A DNA stretch of 64,000 nt from contig NZ_JABBPC010000036.1 of the NCBI RefSeq assembly GCF_012927485.1, forward strand, positions 235,996 through 299,995. The letters are read 5' to 3'. Numbering within the stretch: position 1 is the stretch's first letter; every line of letters starts with the position of its first letter. Of the stretch, positions 53,556 to 63,869 are shown piece by piece. This DNA comes from Polaromonas sp. (GTDB lineage: Bacteria > Pseudomonadota > Gammaproteobacteria > Burkholderiales > Burkholderiaceae_C). The translations under genes and the position numbers were made by a program. A model generated the notes under the pieces. It did no database searches and had not been told where the DNA came from. It was given only the letters and a program-made list of their open reading frames with translations.

Positions 53556-53906
53556 ATGGAAAATGATTTGGCCAACATCGACATCAAGAACTCTAACGAT
53601 CGCACCGTGATGCATGTGCTGTATGGCCTGCACACGCTGGCCTGGTTCAGTGGTGGTGTTTTTGCGGTGATAGCGCTCATCGTCAATTACATCCGCCGTG
53701 CAGACGAATCTGACCCGCTGTATATCGATCACCACAGTTACATGATCCGCACCTTTTGGTGGACGCTGCTATGGCTGGTCCTGCTGTCGCCCTTATGGCT
53801 GTTGCTGATGTTGCCGGGTGTGGTTGCTTACGGCATCGTCTGGTTATGGTATTTGTACCGCTGCGTGCGAGGCTGGATGCGCTTTAACAGCGACCGCTTT
53901 TCCTGA
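53556..53906 (+). CDS. Conserved membrane protein (DUF4870-like/YneK-type), predicted
   Basis: 116 aa with three hydrophobic segments; HVLYGLHTLAWFSGGVFAVIALIVNYIRR...WLWYLYRCVRGWMRF; between hisE and the HIT gene. Confidence 0.65.
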   Translation: MENDLANIDIKNSNDRTVMHVLYGLHTLAWFSGGVFAVIALIVNYIRRADESDPLYIDHHSYMIRTFWWTLLWLVLLSPLWLLLMLPGVVAYGIVWLWYLYRCVRGWMRFNSDRFS

Positions 53907-53956
53907 CCTGCACGTCGATTTCAGAAATAAGAATTCATAACAATCCTGGCCACCGC

Positions 53957-54316
53957 ATGAGTACTTCTGACAATTGCATTTTTTGCAAAATCGCTTCTGG
54001 CGCGATTCCTAGTAAAAAAGTGTACGAGGACGACGAGCTGTTCGCGTTTCATGACATCAAGCCCTGGGCGCCCGTACATTTTCTGATTATTCCCAAGATG
54101 CATATTCCCTCGATGGCGCAGGTCGGCCCTGAGCACGGGTCGCTGCTGGGGCGCATGATGGTGCTGGCGGCTCAATTGGCGTTGGAGCAGGGATGCAATC
54201 CTTATCCAGAGGGCGGTTTTCGCATTGTCGTCAATACTGGCACGGAAGGCGGGCAGGAAGTACATCACCTGCATTTTCATGTGATTGGCGGCGCCAGACC
54301 CTGGCTAAAAGGCTGA
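53957..54316 (+). CDS. HIT family (histidine triad) protein
   Basis: CIFCKIASGAIPSKKVYEDDELFAFHDIKP; GGQEVHHLHFHVIGG. Confidence 0.95.
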   Translation: MSTSDNCIFCKIASGAIPSKKVYEDDELFAFHDIKPWAPVHFLIIPKMHIPSMAQVGPEHGSLLGRMMVLAAQLALEQGCNPYPEGGFRIVVNTGTEGGQEVHHLHFHVIGGARPWLKG

Positions 54317-54472
54317 CCGGTGTCGGGAGCTTGGGAACCCTTGGGGCGGCGAAGGTACTAACATCAACCTGCAATGCAGTGGGTGTACTCAGCGGTTCGT
54401 GCGCTGGGCCTTTAGAATCAAAGCATTCGCATGAGAATTCGCAAACCTGTATTTACAGATTAGGAGCAAAAC

Positions 54473-54715
54473 ATGGGTGGACTTTCCATTTGGCACTGGT
54501 TGATCGTGCTGTTAATCGTGGTGATGGTGTTTGGCACCAAAAAGCTCAAAAACATGGGCAGTGACTTGGGTGGCGCAGTCAAGGGTTTTAAAGAAGGCAT
54601 GAAAGAAGGCGGGCAGCCCGCTGAAGACAAGCCCGCCAGTCAGGTCACCAATGCGCAGGCGCCTGATAAGGCTGACAAGACCACCATTGACGTCGAAGCG
54701 CGGCAAAAGCCGTAA
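54473..54715 (+). CDS. tatA: Twin-arginine translocase TatA
   Basis: [43 protein letters not shown]. Confidence 0.95.
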   Translation: MGGLSIWHWLIVLLIVVMVFGTKKLKNMGSDLGGAVKGFKEGMKEGGQPAEDKPASQVTNAQAPDKADKTTIDVEARQKP

Positions 54716-54763
54716 TTCGAGACAGCTTGCCGCGTCTACAGCAACTTTAACGCCTCGCCTGTA

Positions 54764-55231
54764 ATGATTGACCTCGGGATTTCCAAAATCGCTTTGATCG
54801 GGGCCGTCGCACTGATTGTGATTGGCCCAGAAAAGTTGCCTCGCCTCGCCCGTACTGTGGGCACTTTGTTGGGCAAAGCGCAACGTTACGTGGCCGATGT
54901 CAAGCAAGAGGTCAACCGGTCCATGGAGCTTGATGAGCTTAAGAAGATGAAAGAGACCGTCGAAGGGGCTGCCCGGGACGTTGAACACTCGATCCAGACC
55001 AATGCCAGTGATTTTGAGAAATCATGGGCTGACGCCACCAGCGGCGCCGCTACCAGCGCGGTTCCCCAGCTTGAGATTTTCCCCGAATACCGGCATCCAA
55101 AAAAGAAGTGGCGGCTGAAACAGGGCGCTACGCCGCAATGGTATAAAGCGCGCACAGGTAGGCGCACCAAGGCTCAGTCCGGCGCAGCGCGAGTAGCGCG
55201 ATTCCGTCCGCTGCCTGGCCACAATGCCTGA
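54764..55231 (+). CDS. tatB: Twin-arginine translocase TatB
   Basis: [43 protein letters not shown]. Confidence 0.94.
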   Translation: MIDLGISKIALIGAVALIVIGPEKLPRLARTVGTLLGKAQRYVADVKQEVNRSMELDELKKMKETVEGAARDVEHSIQTNASDFEKSWADATSGAATSAVPQLEIFPEYRHPKKKWRLKQGATPQWYKARTGRRTKAQSGAARVARFRPLPGHNA

Positions 55232-55300
55232 TTTATCCTCCTCCTTCTCTCGCTTATTAGCGCGCCCTCTCACGCAACCCACTCAGCGCAAACTTCCTTC

Positions 55301-56101
55301 ATGAGCGACCCCCACACCGACAAGCCCGACGAACTCGCAGGCACAGAACAACCTTTCGTGCAGCACCTTGTGGAATTGCGCGACCGGATGATCAAGGCGG
55401 TGATTGCAATTGGTATCGCCGCCGCCGTTCTGGCGTTGTTTCCCGGTCCTGGCGCGCTGTATGACTTGATGGCGGCACCGCTTGTTGCCGCTTTGCCCAA
55501 GGGGGCCACGCTGATCGCTACCAACGTCATTTCGCCGTTCGTGGTACCCATCAAGATTCTTTTCATGGCCGCGTTCATGGTCGCGTTGCCCGTGGTGCTC
55601 TATCAGGTCTGGGCGTTCGTGGCGCCCGGGTTGTATTCGCACGAGAAAAAACTTGTCATGCCGCTGGTCGTTTCCAGCACCTTGTTATTTTTTGTAGGGG
55701 TGGCGTTTTGCTACTACTTTGTGTTTGGCCAGGTGTTCAAGTTCATCCAGAGCTTTGCGCCCAAGTCGATCACCGCTGCACCAGACATTGAGGAATACCT
55801 TAACTTCGTGCTCGGTATGTTCCTGGCGTTCGGCTTGGCCTTTGAGGTGCCGATTGCGGTGATTCTGCTGGTTCGCATGGGGTTGCTCAGCATTGCCCAA
55901 TTGCGCCAGTACCGCGGCTATTTTTGGGTGGCTGCCGCTATTGGCACCGCGATGGTTACACCGCCCGATGCGGGCTCCATGATCATGCTGCTCATGGTGG
56001 TCGGTGGCTTGTACGAGATCGGCATTCTTGCGGCTTTGGTATTCATCAAGCACACCAAAGCCCCTGCGTCCGATGGCGACACAGACGCTGCGAAATCCTG
56101 A
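55301..56101 (+). CDS. tatC: Twin-arginine translocase TatC
   Basis: FVQHLVELRDRMIKAVIAIGI; multi-TM; follows tatAB. Confidence 0.96.
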   Translation: MSDPHTDKPDELAGTEQPFVQHLVELRDRMIKAVIAIGIAAAVLALFPGPGALYDLMAAPLVAALPKGATLIATNVISPFVVPIKILFMAAFMVALPVVLYQVWAFVAPGLYSHEKKLVMPLVVSSTLLFFVGVAFCYYFVFGQVFKFIQSFAPKSITAAPDIEEYLNFVLGMFLAFGLAFEVPIAVILLVRMGLLSIAQLRQYRGYFWVAAAIGTAMVTPPDAGSMIMLLMVVGGLYEIGILAALVFIKHTKAPASDGDTDAAKS

Positions 56102-56258
56102 CGTTCGTGAACTACCGAAGTTTTCGGCCGTAACCACGTCAGGTGCGCAGCACCATTTTTGGACCCTGACGAAAGAAGTTCATCTAATCGGCAGGGTGCC
56201 GGATTAATGGGGATATTTGTCGCGCTTAAAACGGTAGTAAATCAAAGCCAGATCTGTT

Positions 56259-57416
56259 TCATTGCGGAACCTTGGGGCGCTGTCGCTTACCGGGCGTTAC
56301 CGGAATTTCAGTCTGATTGTCCTTGCGCAGCACGGTCAGCGGTGACGGTGTGCCGGGTTTAAGCGCTGCGACGGCGGTTAGCAGCTGGCTCACGTTGCCA
56401 ACCGACTTTCCATTGACGGCCGTGATGACGTCGCCCGGTCGTATGCCTGCCTGCGCGGCCGGGCCGTTTTGCAGCACGCCGGTGATGATCACCCCTCCCG
56501 CCTTTACGGCGCTCGGTTTGATGTTGAAGGTTTCTGCCAATTCGGGGTTCAGGTCCTGCGGCTCAACGCCGATCCAGCCGCGTGTGACCTGACCGTCTTT
56601 AACAATGCCTTCCAGCACCTGTTTCGCCGTGGACACGGGAATGGCGAAACCGATACCCATTGAGCCGCCTGAGCGCGAGTAAATCGCCGTATTTATGCCC
56701 ATCAGATTGCCGTTCACATCGACCAACGCGCCGCCCGAGTTCCCGGGGTTAATGGCGGCATCGGTCTGGATGAAGTTCTCGAACGTGTTAATGCCGAGTT
56801 GGTTTCGACCCAGTGCGCTCACGATGCCGCCGGTTACGGTCTGGCCCACGCCAAACGGGTTGCCAATGGCCAGCACCGGATCGCCGACCTGCAGTGCGTC
56901 CGAATTGCCCAGGACGATGACTGGCAGTTTGTCCAGATCGATTTTGAGAATGGCCAAATCGGTGTCTGGATCGGTGCCGATCACTTGGGCCTTGGCCTTG
57001 CGGGTGTCGTTAAGAATCACCTCAATATCGTCCGCACCTTCCACTACGTGGTTGTTGGTCAATATGTAGCCGGAGGCACTGATAATGACGCCGCTACCCA
57101 AGCCGCTCTGAGGCTCCCCAGAGCTCTTGTCGCCAAAGAAAAACTTGAACCAAGGATCGTCTGCGTTCGGGTTTTTGGCTGCAGCTTTGCTGGTGTTAAT
57201 GCTGACCACCGCCGCCGAGGCCTGCTTTGCGGCCAGGGCGAAACTTCCGACCGGGGCGCCCCCGCGCGGCGCGATGCTGGCAGGTGCTTGAATGACTGCT
57301 ACACCGCGCAGAGAGGCCCCTCTGTCCAGCCACTGCGGCTTCAGTGTGGCCACCACAAAATAAGCCGCCAGCACAACGGTGACGGTTTGGGAAAACAGGA
57401 GCCAAGTGCGCTTCAT
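56259..57416 (-). CDS. Trypsin-like serine protease with C-terminal PDZ (DegQ/DegS/HtrA-like)
   Basis: LGSGVIISASGYILTNNHVVEGADDIEV, DTDLAILKID, NPGNSGGALVDVNGNLMGINTAI, PDZ-like IRPGDVITAVNGKSV; start set at MKRTWLLF. Confidence 0.92.
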   Translation of the reverse strand: MKRTWLLFSQTVTVVLAAYFVVATLKPQWLDRGASLRGVAVIQAPASIAPRGGAPVGSFALAAKQASAAVVSINTSKAAAKNPNADDPWFKFFFGDKSSGEPQSGLGSGVIISASGYILTNNHVVEGADDIEVILNDTRKAKAQVIGTDPDTDLAILKIDLDKLPVIVLGNSDALQVGDPVLAIGNPFGVGQTVTGGIVSALGRNQLGINTFENFIQTDAAINPGNSGGALVDVNGNLMGINTAIYSRSGGSMGIGFAIPVSTAKQVLEGIVKDGQVTRGWIGVEPQDLNPELAETFNIKPSAVKAGGVIITGVLQNGPAAQAGIRPGDVITAVNGKSVGNVSQLLTAVAALKPGTPSPLTVLRKDNQTEIPVTPGKRQRPKVPQ

Positions 57417-57605
57417 GGGTGAAAGAGTGGTCAGTTGGCCATTAAAAAGGGATTGAACGGTATGCAGCCGCGTCGGATTGAAGTACGGGCTGCATGACCG
57501 TATTGTGCCCGCAAGCCGGCGAGGACGCGTCCGAACCTGTGTGCACCAGGTCCGTAATATATCCAAAAAACTTTTGTGCCCTCCACCTCCTGAGACAATC
57601 AGCGC

Positions 57606-58376
57606 ATGAGCACCAACCGACAGGATTTGCTGCACGCCTTTGATGCGCTGTTGCAGCCCGCGCGCTTCAAGGACTATGGCCCCAACGGCCTGCAGGTGGA
57701 GGGGCGACTGCGGATAGGGAAAATTGTGTCCGGCGTGACTGCGAGTCGGGCCCTGATCGAAGCCGCCATCGAAGCGCAGGCCGATGCGATTTTTGTGCAC
57801 CACGGTCTTTTCTGGCAGGGGCAAGACGGCTGCGTGACGGGATGGATGAAGCAGCGTTTGGCCCTCCTGTTGGCCCACGACATTAACCTGTTTGCCTACC
57901 ATCTGCCGCTGGATGCCCACCCGGTATGGGGCAACAACGCGCAATTGGGCCTGCAACTCGGTTTAAAAGCCAGCGCACGGTTTGGCGAGCAGGATTTGGG
58001 TTTTCTTGGAGTTCGGGCGGATGGCGGCCAATTTGCCAGCGCCGCTGCGCTGGCTGATCACGTTAAAACTGTATTGGATCGATCTTTTGTATATCTCGTA
58101 CAAGCTGCAGGAGTGGTTGGTGCTGTACAAAACATAGCGTGGTGTACCGGCGGGGGGCAAGGGTACTTTGAGGCCGCGATAGCGGCGGGCGCGGAGGCCT
58201 TCATTACCGGCGAGATATCCGAACCGCAAGCGCACTACGCGCGCGAGATGGGCGTAGCCTTCATCGCGTGCGGTCACCATGCGTCAGAGCGTTTTGGTGC
58301 CCCCGCATTGGCGGGGCATGTCGCGGCAGAGCTCGGCCTGACCCACCAATTTATCGATATTGACAACCCTGCCTGA
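57606..58376 (+). CDS. Nif3-like dinuclear metal center family protein
   Basis: DYGPNGLQVEG, FVHHGLFW, FAYHLPLDAHPVWGNNAQL, FITGEISEPQAHYAREMGVAFIACGHHASERFG. Confidence 0.94.
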   Translation: MSTNRQDLLHAFDALLQPARFKDYGPNGLQVEGRLRIGKIVSGVTASRALIEAAIEAQADAIFVHHGLFWQGQDGCVTGWMKQRLALLLAHDINLFAYHLPLDAHPVWGNNAQLGLQLGLKASARFGEQDLGFLGVRADGGQFASAAALADHVKTVLDRSFVYLVQAAGVVGAVQNIAWCTGGGQGYFEAAIAAGAEAFITGEISEPQAHYAREMGVAFIACGHHASERFGAPALAGHVAAELGLTHQFIDIDNPA

Positions 58377-58400
58377 CACCGCTCGTGCAACCAAGCCAAC

Positions 58401-59453
58401 ATGACTAAACCCCTGCTCATTACCATGGGCGATGCTGCTGGCATCGGCCCTGAAATTATCGCCAAAGCTTTTCGGGATTGGCCTGTCGACTTGGCGTGTT
58501 GTGTCGTCGTAGGTGACGTGGCCACCTTGCGTCGCGCTGCCGCGCTGACAGCCGCGCCACTGGCTTTGCCGGTAGCGCAGCTCGATAACTTGAACGAAGT
58601 CTCCTCCATCCCGCCGCGCTGTATTCCCGTGCTGCAAAGATGTGATCTGCTTGCGCCTGTCCCTTATGGGCTGGTGAGTGTTTTGGCTGGAAAAGCTGCG
58701 GGCGACTGTATTGTCTGGGCGGCCCGCGCCGTCCTCGCGGGGGAAGCGGCGGGTATGGTGACCGCTCCAATTCACAAGGCGGCCCTGGCCGCTGCCGGGG
58801 GGCGAATGGCAGGTTTTCCCGGCCATACAGAGCTGCTGCAAGCAGAAGCCGCTGCGTTCCTGGGTCGGGCGCTCAGTGAGGTTCCGGTGCGCATGATGCT
58901 GGCCAATGACGAACTGAAAACCGTGCTGGTCAGTATTCACCTGTCGTTGAGGCGGGCCATTGAGGCCGTGACTTTTGACAACGTGCTGCAGACGTTGCAG
59001 ATCACGCACCGGGCTATGGGCGCCAGCTTGGGGCGGCCGCCCCGCATCGCGGTGGCAGGCCTGAATCCGCATGCGGGTGAGGGCGGCCTGTTTGGTACCG
59101 AGGAGCAATTCATCATTGCCCCCGCCATTGCCGCTGCCACTGACGAAGGCTTGCACGTCAGTGGCCCGTTTGCGCCTGATACCGTTTTCATGCGGGCACG
59201 TAATACCCTACGTAAACCCGGTGAATTTGACGTGGTGGTCGCGATGTACCACGACCAAGGGTTGATTCCCGTTAAATATTTGGGCGTAGAGCAGGGCGTG
59301 AACGTCACGCTGGGCCTGCCTCTGGTGCGAACCAGCCCAGACCATGGCACTGCGTTTGATATTGCCGGGACCGGCCGGGCCGACCCTTCCAGTCTGGTCG
59401 CCGCTATCCGAACGGCGCGCCGGCTGGCGGAAAAGTCAAATCGGGCGGCTTAA
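58401..59453 (+). CDS. pdxA: 4-hydroxythreonine-4-phosphate dehydrogenase
   Basis: ITMGDAAGIGPEIIAKAF, PIHKAALAAAG, FPGHTELL, GLNPHAGEGGLFG, MYHDQGLIPVKY, GTAFDIAGTGRADPSSL. Confidence 0.96.
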   Translation: MTKPLLITMGDAAGIGPEIIAKAFRDWPVDLACCVVVGDVATLRRAAALTAAPLALPVAQLDNLNEVSSIPPRCIPVLQRCDLLAPVPYGLVSVLAGKAAGDCIVWAARAVLAGEAAGMVTAPIHKAALAAAGGRMAGFPGHTELLQAEAAAFLGRALSEVPVRMMLANDELKTVLVSIHLSLRRAIEAVTFDNVLQTLQITHRAMGASLGRPPRIAVAGLNPHAGEGGLFGTEEQFIIAPAIAAATDEGLHVSGPFAPDTVFMRARNTLRKPGEFDVVVAMYHDQGLIPVKYLGVEQGVNVTLGLPLVRTSPDHGTAFDIAGTGRADPSSLVAAIRTARRLAEKSNRAA

Positions 59454-59495
59454 CTGATCGCGACGGCACCAATTCAGTTGCCTACAGTTCAAGCT

Positions 59496-59915
59496 CTAGC
59501 GTTTAAGGCTGTCGCGAATTTCGCGCAACAGAAGGATGTTTTCGGCAGGTGCCGAAGGCGCGGCTTCGCCTTGGCGCTTGAGCCGGTTGATCTGCCTGAC
59601 CATCAGAAAAATGATGAAAGCCAAGATGGCAAAGTTGACCGCTACCGTGATAAAGCTACCGTACGCCAGCACCGGAACGCCCGCTTTTTTCAGCGCGTCC
59701 AGTGTCCTCACGGTCCCGGGCGGTACGCTGCCCATGACCATGAACAGATTGGAAAAATCCAGCTTCCCCACCACTGCGCCGATCGCCGGCATGATCAGAT
59801 CTCCCACCATGGACTCGACAATCTTGCCAAACGCGCCCCCGATGATCACGCCTACGGCGAGATCAATTACATTGCCTTTGACGGCAAATTCCTTGAATTC
59901 CTGGACCATTCCCAT
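59496..59915 (-). CDS. mscL: Large-conductance mechanosensitive channel
   Basis: [46 protein letters not shown]. Confidence 0.97.
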   Translation of the reverse strand: MGMVQEFKEFAVKGNVIDLAVGVIIGGAFGKIVESMVGDLIMPAIGAVVGKLDFSNLFMVMGSVPPGTVRTLDALKKAGVPVLAYGSFITVAVNFAILAFIIFLMVRQINRLKRQGEAAPSAPAENILLLREIRDSLKR

Positions 59916-60103
59916 GAGGTTCTCCTGCTATTGATGGTTTTTTGTTGATCGTGCTTGGCGATCTCAGGCCGGTGATTATCACGGCTAAGGGGATTCGGGC
60001 CGCCATCGTGCAGCATTGTTCCAAACGAAGCGGCAACTGCCTCAAAAGCCCACAGTTGGGAGTTCCCTGGCAAGCCCAAGTGGCTCGCGACCAGCGGTCT
60101 TCT

Positions 60104-60133
60104 TTGAGAAACGGCTTCGCTCTCCGCTACAAT
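60104..60133 (+). promoter_or_regulatory. Candidate sigma70 promoter of petABC
   Basis: TTGAGA (60104-60109), 18-nt spacer, TACAAT (60128-60133), upstream of petA start at 60185. Confidence 0.5.
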
Positions 60134-60184
60134 CATCGGTTGATCCTCGTATGCCTTTTTCAAGCAAGTTCTTGAAGGACCTTC

Positions 60185-60811
60185 ATGACCCAAGCAAGTG
60201 TAATTGGTGTGCCCCAAGGCACTACTATCGATAAAGATAAAAGAAACTGGATCGTAGCCACGTGTGCCATGGGTGGCGCGGGCGTCGCGGCGGTTGCCGT
60301 TCCCTTTGTCAGCTCCTTCGAGCCCTCTGAAAAAGCCAAAGCAACGGGAGCCGCGGTGGAAGTCGATATTTCAGCCTTGAAACCAGGCGAAAAAATGACG
60401 GTAGAGTGGCGCGGCAAGCCCGTGTGGATTGTCAGAAGAACGCCCGAAGAACTGGCAACTTTGCCAAAACTGGATGGTTTGCTGGCCGACCCCAAGTCCG
60501 AGCGCAAGCTGCCAGACTGGACGCCTGCATACGCCCTCAACGAAAACCGCTCCATCAAACCCGAAACACTGGTAGTGGTGGGTATTTGCCCGCACCTTGG
60601 TTGTTCGCCCTCGGATAAGTTTAAAACCGGCCCGCAACCGTCGTTGCCGGATGACTGGGCCGGGGGCTGGCTCTGCCCCTGCCATGGTTCCACTTTTGAT
60701 ATGGCTGGCCGCGTTTACAAAAACAAGCCTTCACCCGACAATCTGGAAGTGCCGCCGCATAAGTACCTGTCAGCCACAAGGCTGCTGATCGGTGACGATA
60801 AAAAGGCCTGA
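60185..60811 (+). CDS. petA: Ubiquinol-cytochrome c reductase Rieske iron-sulfur subunit
   Basis: VGICPHLGCSP and WLCPCHGSTFDMAGRV Rieske motifs. Confidence 0.97.
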   Translation: MTQASVIGVPQGTTIDKDKRNWIVATCAMGGAGVAAVAVPFVSSFEPSEKAKATGAAVEVDISALKPGEKMTVEWRGKPVWIVRRTPEELATLPKLDGLLADPKSERKLPDWTPAYALNENRSIKPETLVVVGICPHLGCSPSDKFKTGPQPSLPDDWAGGWLCPCHGSTFDMAGRVYKNKPSPDNLEVPPHKYLSATRLLIGDDKKA

Positions 60812-60915
60812 AGGCCACAAACTCCTTCGCAAGACCTTGCAGCCAGCGTCTGAACCCTGTCTCACGCCACAATAGCAGGCGCTTGCCAAAGAACTCCACC
60901 AAACCAGGATCAGTT

Positions 60916-62325
60916 ATGGCTGAATTCAAAGAAATTTCTCAAGATGCTCCGTTCGCTGCCAAAGCGATGAACTGGGTCGACAACCGTTTCCCCGCCAGCA
61001 AGCTCTTTAAAGAGCACATGAGCGAATACTATGCACCGAAAAACTTCAATTTTTGGTATGTATTTGGCTCGCTCGCACTGCTTGTACTGGTCATTCAGAT
61101 CGTCACCGGCATTTTCCTGACGATGCACTACAAGGCGGATGCGGCCCTTGCGTTCGGCTCTGTCGAATACATCATGCGTGATGTGCCGTGGGGCTGGCTG
61201 ATTCGCTACATGCACTCCACAGGTGCTTCAGCCTTCTTTATCGTCGTCTACATGCACATGTTCCGGGGTTTGCTGTACGGCAGTTATCGGAAGCCGCGAG
61301 AGTTGATCTGGGTTTTCGGTTGCGCAATTTTTCTGGCGCTGATGGCGGAAGCGTTTATGGGTTACCTTTTGCCTTGGGGTCAGATGAGCTACTGGGGCGC
61401 CCAGGTGATCGTGAACCTGTTTGCCGCCATCCCATTTATCGGCCCCGACCTGGCGCTTTTGATCCGCGGCGACTATGTGATTGGTGATGCGACCTTGAAT
61501 CGTTTCTTCTCGTTCCACGTGATTGCCGTACCGCTGGTGCTGCTGGGCTTGGTAGTTGCGCACATCATTGCGTTACACGAAGTGGGCTCCAATAACCCTG
61601 ACGGTGTTGAGATCAAAGGCCCGAACGCACCGCGCGATGCCAACGGTCACCCGCTGGACGGCATTCCGTTCCATCCGTACTACTCGGTGCACGACATCTT
61701 CTTCGTGTGTCTGTTCCTGATGATCTTTACGGCCATCATCTTCTTCGCGCCAGAGTTCGGCGGATACTTCCTCGAGTACAACAATTTCATCCCTGCCGAC
61801 CCGCTGCAAACTCCTTTGCATATTGCCCCCGTCTGGTATTTCACACCTTATTACTCTATGTTGCGAGCCATTACTGGCGAGATGATGTACGCGCTCATTG
61901 CCTGCGTGCTTGCGGGTGCGGTGCTGGGTGTGGTCAAGGCGAAAATCGGTATTTTGTTTAAGGCTGTCATCGTGGGTGCTACGGTGGCGGTAGTCGCTGC
62001 CATGCTGACCATTGATGCCAAGTTCTGGGGCGTGGTGGTGATGGGTGGTGCTGTCGTCATCCTGTTCTTCCTGCCCTGGTTGGACAATAGCGAGGTCAAA
62101 TCTATCCGTTATCGTCCGAGTTGGAACAAGTACCTGTACGGGATTTTCGTCATCAACTTTTTCGTGCTGGGCTATCTTGGCGTGCAGCCACCTTCAGCGC
62201 TTGGTGGACGGCTGTCTCAGATCGGCACCCTGTTCTATTTCGGCTTCTTTCTGCTGATGCCGTGGTGGAGCCGACTGGGCACGTTCAAACCCGTCCCGAA
62301 CCGCGTGACGTTTGCCGCCCACTGA
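60916..62325 (+). CDS. petB: Cytochrome b of bc1 complex
   Basis: NFWYVFGSLALLVLVIQIVTGIFLTMHYKAD, GYLLPWGQMSYWGAQVI; start at MAEFKEI. Confidence 0.97.
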   Translation: MAEFKEISQDAPFAAKAMNWVDNRFPASKLFKEHMSEYYAPKNFNFWYVFGSLALLVLVIQIVTGIFLTMHYKADAALAFGSVEYIMRDVPWGWLIRYMHSTGASAFFIVVYMHMFRGLLYGSYRKPRELIWVFGCAIFLALMAEAFMGYLLPWGQMSYWGAQVIVNLFAAIPFIGPDLALLIRGDYVIGDATLNRFFSFHVIAVPLVLLGLVVAHIIALHEVGSNNPDGVEIKGPNAPRDANGHPLDGIPFHPYYSVHDIFFVCLFLMIFTAIIFFAPEFGGYFLEYNNFIPADPLQTPLHIAPVWYFTPYYSMLRAITGEMMYALIACVLAGAVLGVVKAKIGILFKAVIVGATVAVVAAMLTIDAKFWGVVVMGGAVVILFFLPWLDNSEVKSIRYRPSWNKYLYGIFVINFFVLGYLGVQPPSALGGRLSQIGTLFYFGFFLLMPWWSRLGTFKPVPNRVTFAAH

Positions 62326-62341
62326 GCTGGAGACCTACACA

Positions 62342-63097
62342 ATGAAAAAATTCATTTTCGCCTTGATTACAACGGTTGGCCTGGTCGCGGGTGCGCAGGC
62401 TGCGGAGGGTGGCTTCGCCTGGGACAAAGCGCCCAGCAAGACCAACGACCTGGCTTCACTGCAAAACGGGGCTAAGCTTTTTGTCAACTACTGCCTGAAC
62501 TGTCACTCGGCCGCCTTCATGCGCTTCAACCGCCTGAAAGACCTCGGCCTGACCGATCAGCAAATCAAGGAAAACCTGCTCTTCACCACCGATAAAGTCG
62601 GTGAAACGATGAAATCCGCGATTGACCCAAAACAGGCGAAAGCGTGGTTTGGCGCTAACCCGCCTGATCTGACGGTGATTGCCCGTTCGCGTTCTGGCGC
62701 TGGTGGGTCGGGTGCCGATTACCTTTACACGTATCTCCGGACCTTCTACCGCGACGATACCAAAGCCACTGGCTGGAACAACATGGCTTTCCCCAACGCG
62801 GCTATGCCGCACGTGCTGTGGGAATTGCAGGGTGAGCGCAAGCCGGTGTACTTAGAGCAAGAAGAGCATGGTCATAAGGTGTCGGTCTTGAAGGGATGGC
62901 AGCAAGTTACGCCCGGCACCCTGACGCCGCTCCAATATGACCAGACTATAGGGGACCTCGTGGGTTATCTGCAGTGGATGGGCGAGCCAGCCCAAAATAC
63001 CCGGGTACGTGTCGGGGTTTGGGTACTGATTTTTCTTCTTGGCTTGACGTTTGTCGCGTGGCGCTTGAATGCGGCGTTCTGGAAAGACATCAAGTAA
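62342..63097 (+). CDS. petC: Cytochrome c1
   Basis: FVNYCLNCHSAAFMRFNRLKDLGL, C-terminal anchor VGVWVLIFLLGLTFVAWRLNAAFWKDIK. Confidence 0.96.
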   Translation: MKKFIFALITTVGLVAGAQAAEGGFAWDKAPSKTNDLASLQNGAKLFVNYCLNCHSAAFMRFNRLKDLGLTDQQIKENLLFTTDKVGETMKSAIDPKQAKAWFGANPPDLTVIARSRSGAGGSGADYLYTYLRTFYRDDTKATGWNNMAFPNAAMPHVLWELQGERKPVYLEQEEHGHKVSVLKGWQQVTPGTLTPLQYDQTIGDLVGYLQWMGEPAQNTRVRVGVWVLIFLLGLTFVAWRLNAAFWKDIK

Positions 63098-63215
63098 TTT
63101 TCTCGCCGATTAATGTGCTGTGGGTGCGCTTTGGTAGGGCCCCGGCATCTTCGGAGTGGATGGCTCAAGTTTAAATTCTTAGCCTCCACTCTTTTGTTTT
63201 CAGGAGTTCCGAATC

Positions 63216-63827
63216 ATGATGGTCCTTTATTCAGGCACAACCTGCCCTTTCTCACACCGCTGCCGTTTTGTGCTTTTCGAAAAAGGCATGGATTTCGAAA
63301 TCCGCGACGTGGACCTTTACAACAAGCCCGAAGACATCAACGTGATGAATCCGTACGGACAAGTTCCGATTCTGGTCGAGCGCGACCTGATTCTGTACGA
63401 GTCGAACATCATTAACGAGTACATCGACGAGCGCTTCCCGCACCCGCAACTGATGCCTGGTGACCCGGTTGACCGCGCGCGCGTCCGGTTGTTCCTCCTG
63501 AATTTTGAAAAGGAGCTGTTCGTTCACGTCAGCGCGCTTGAATCACGTGCCTCCAAGGGAAATGACAAGGCGCTTGAAAAATCCCGTCTGCATATCCGGG
63601 ATCGTCTGACCCAGCTGGCGCCGATTTTTCTAAAAAACAAGTTCATGCTCGGTGACAATTTCTCCATGCTGGATGTGGCGATTGCACCGCTCCTTTGGCG
63701 CCTGGACTACTATGGCATCGACTTGTCTAAAAATGCCGCGCCGCTTCTGAAGTACGCTGAACGTATTTTTTCGCGACCCGCTTACATTGAAGCATTGACG
63801 CCCTCCGAGAAAGTGATGCGCAAGTAA
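63216..63827 (+). CDS. sspA: Stringent starvation protein A (GST-fold)
   Basis: MMVLYSGTTCPFSHRCRFVLFEKGMDFEIRDVDLYNKPEDINVMNPYGQVPILVERDLILYESNIINEYIDERFPHPQLMP. Confidence 0.94.
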   Translation: MMVLYSGTTCPFSHRCRFVLFEKGMDFEIRDVDLYNKPEDINVMNPYGQVPILVERDLILYESNIINEYIDERFPHPQLMPGDPVDRARVRLFLLNFEKELFVHVSALESRASKGNDKALEKSRLHIRDRLTQLAPIFLKNKFMLGDNFSMLDVAIAPLLWRLDYYGIDLSKNAAPLLKYAERIFSRPAYIEALTPSEKVMRK

Positions 63828-63869
63828 TTGCCACATTAGATATCCGGAGCAAGAAGCTTGGCTGAATTC

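Noticed and set aside
59478-59948. 156-aa plus-strand ORF opposite mscL
   Set aside because: The minus strand is unmistakable MscL; the plus ORF is a shadow.
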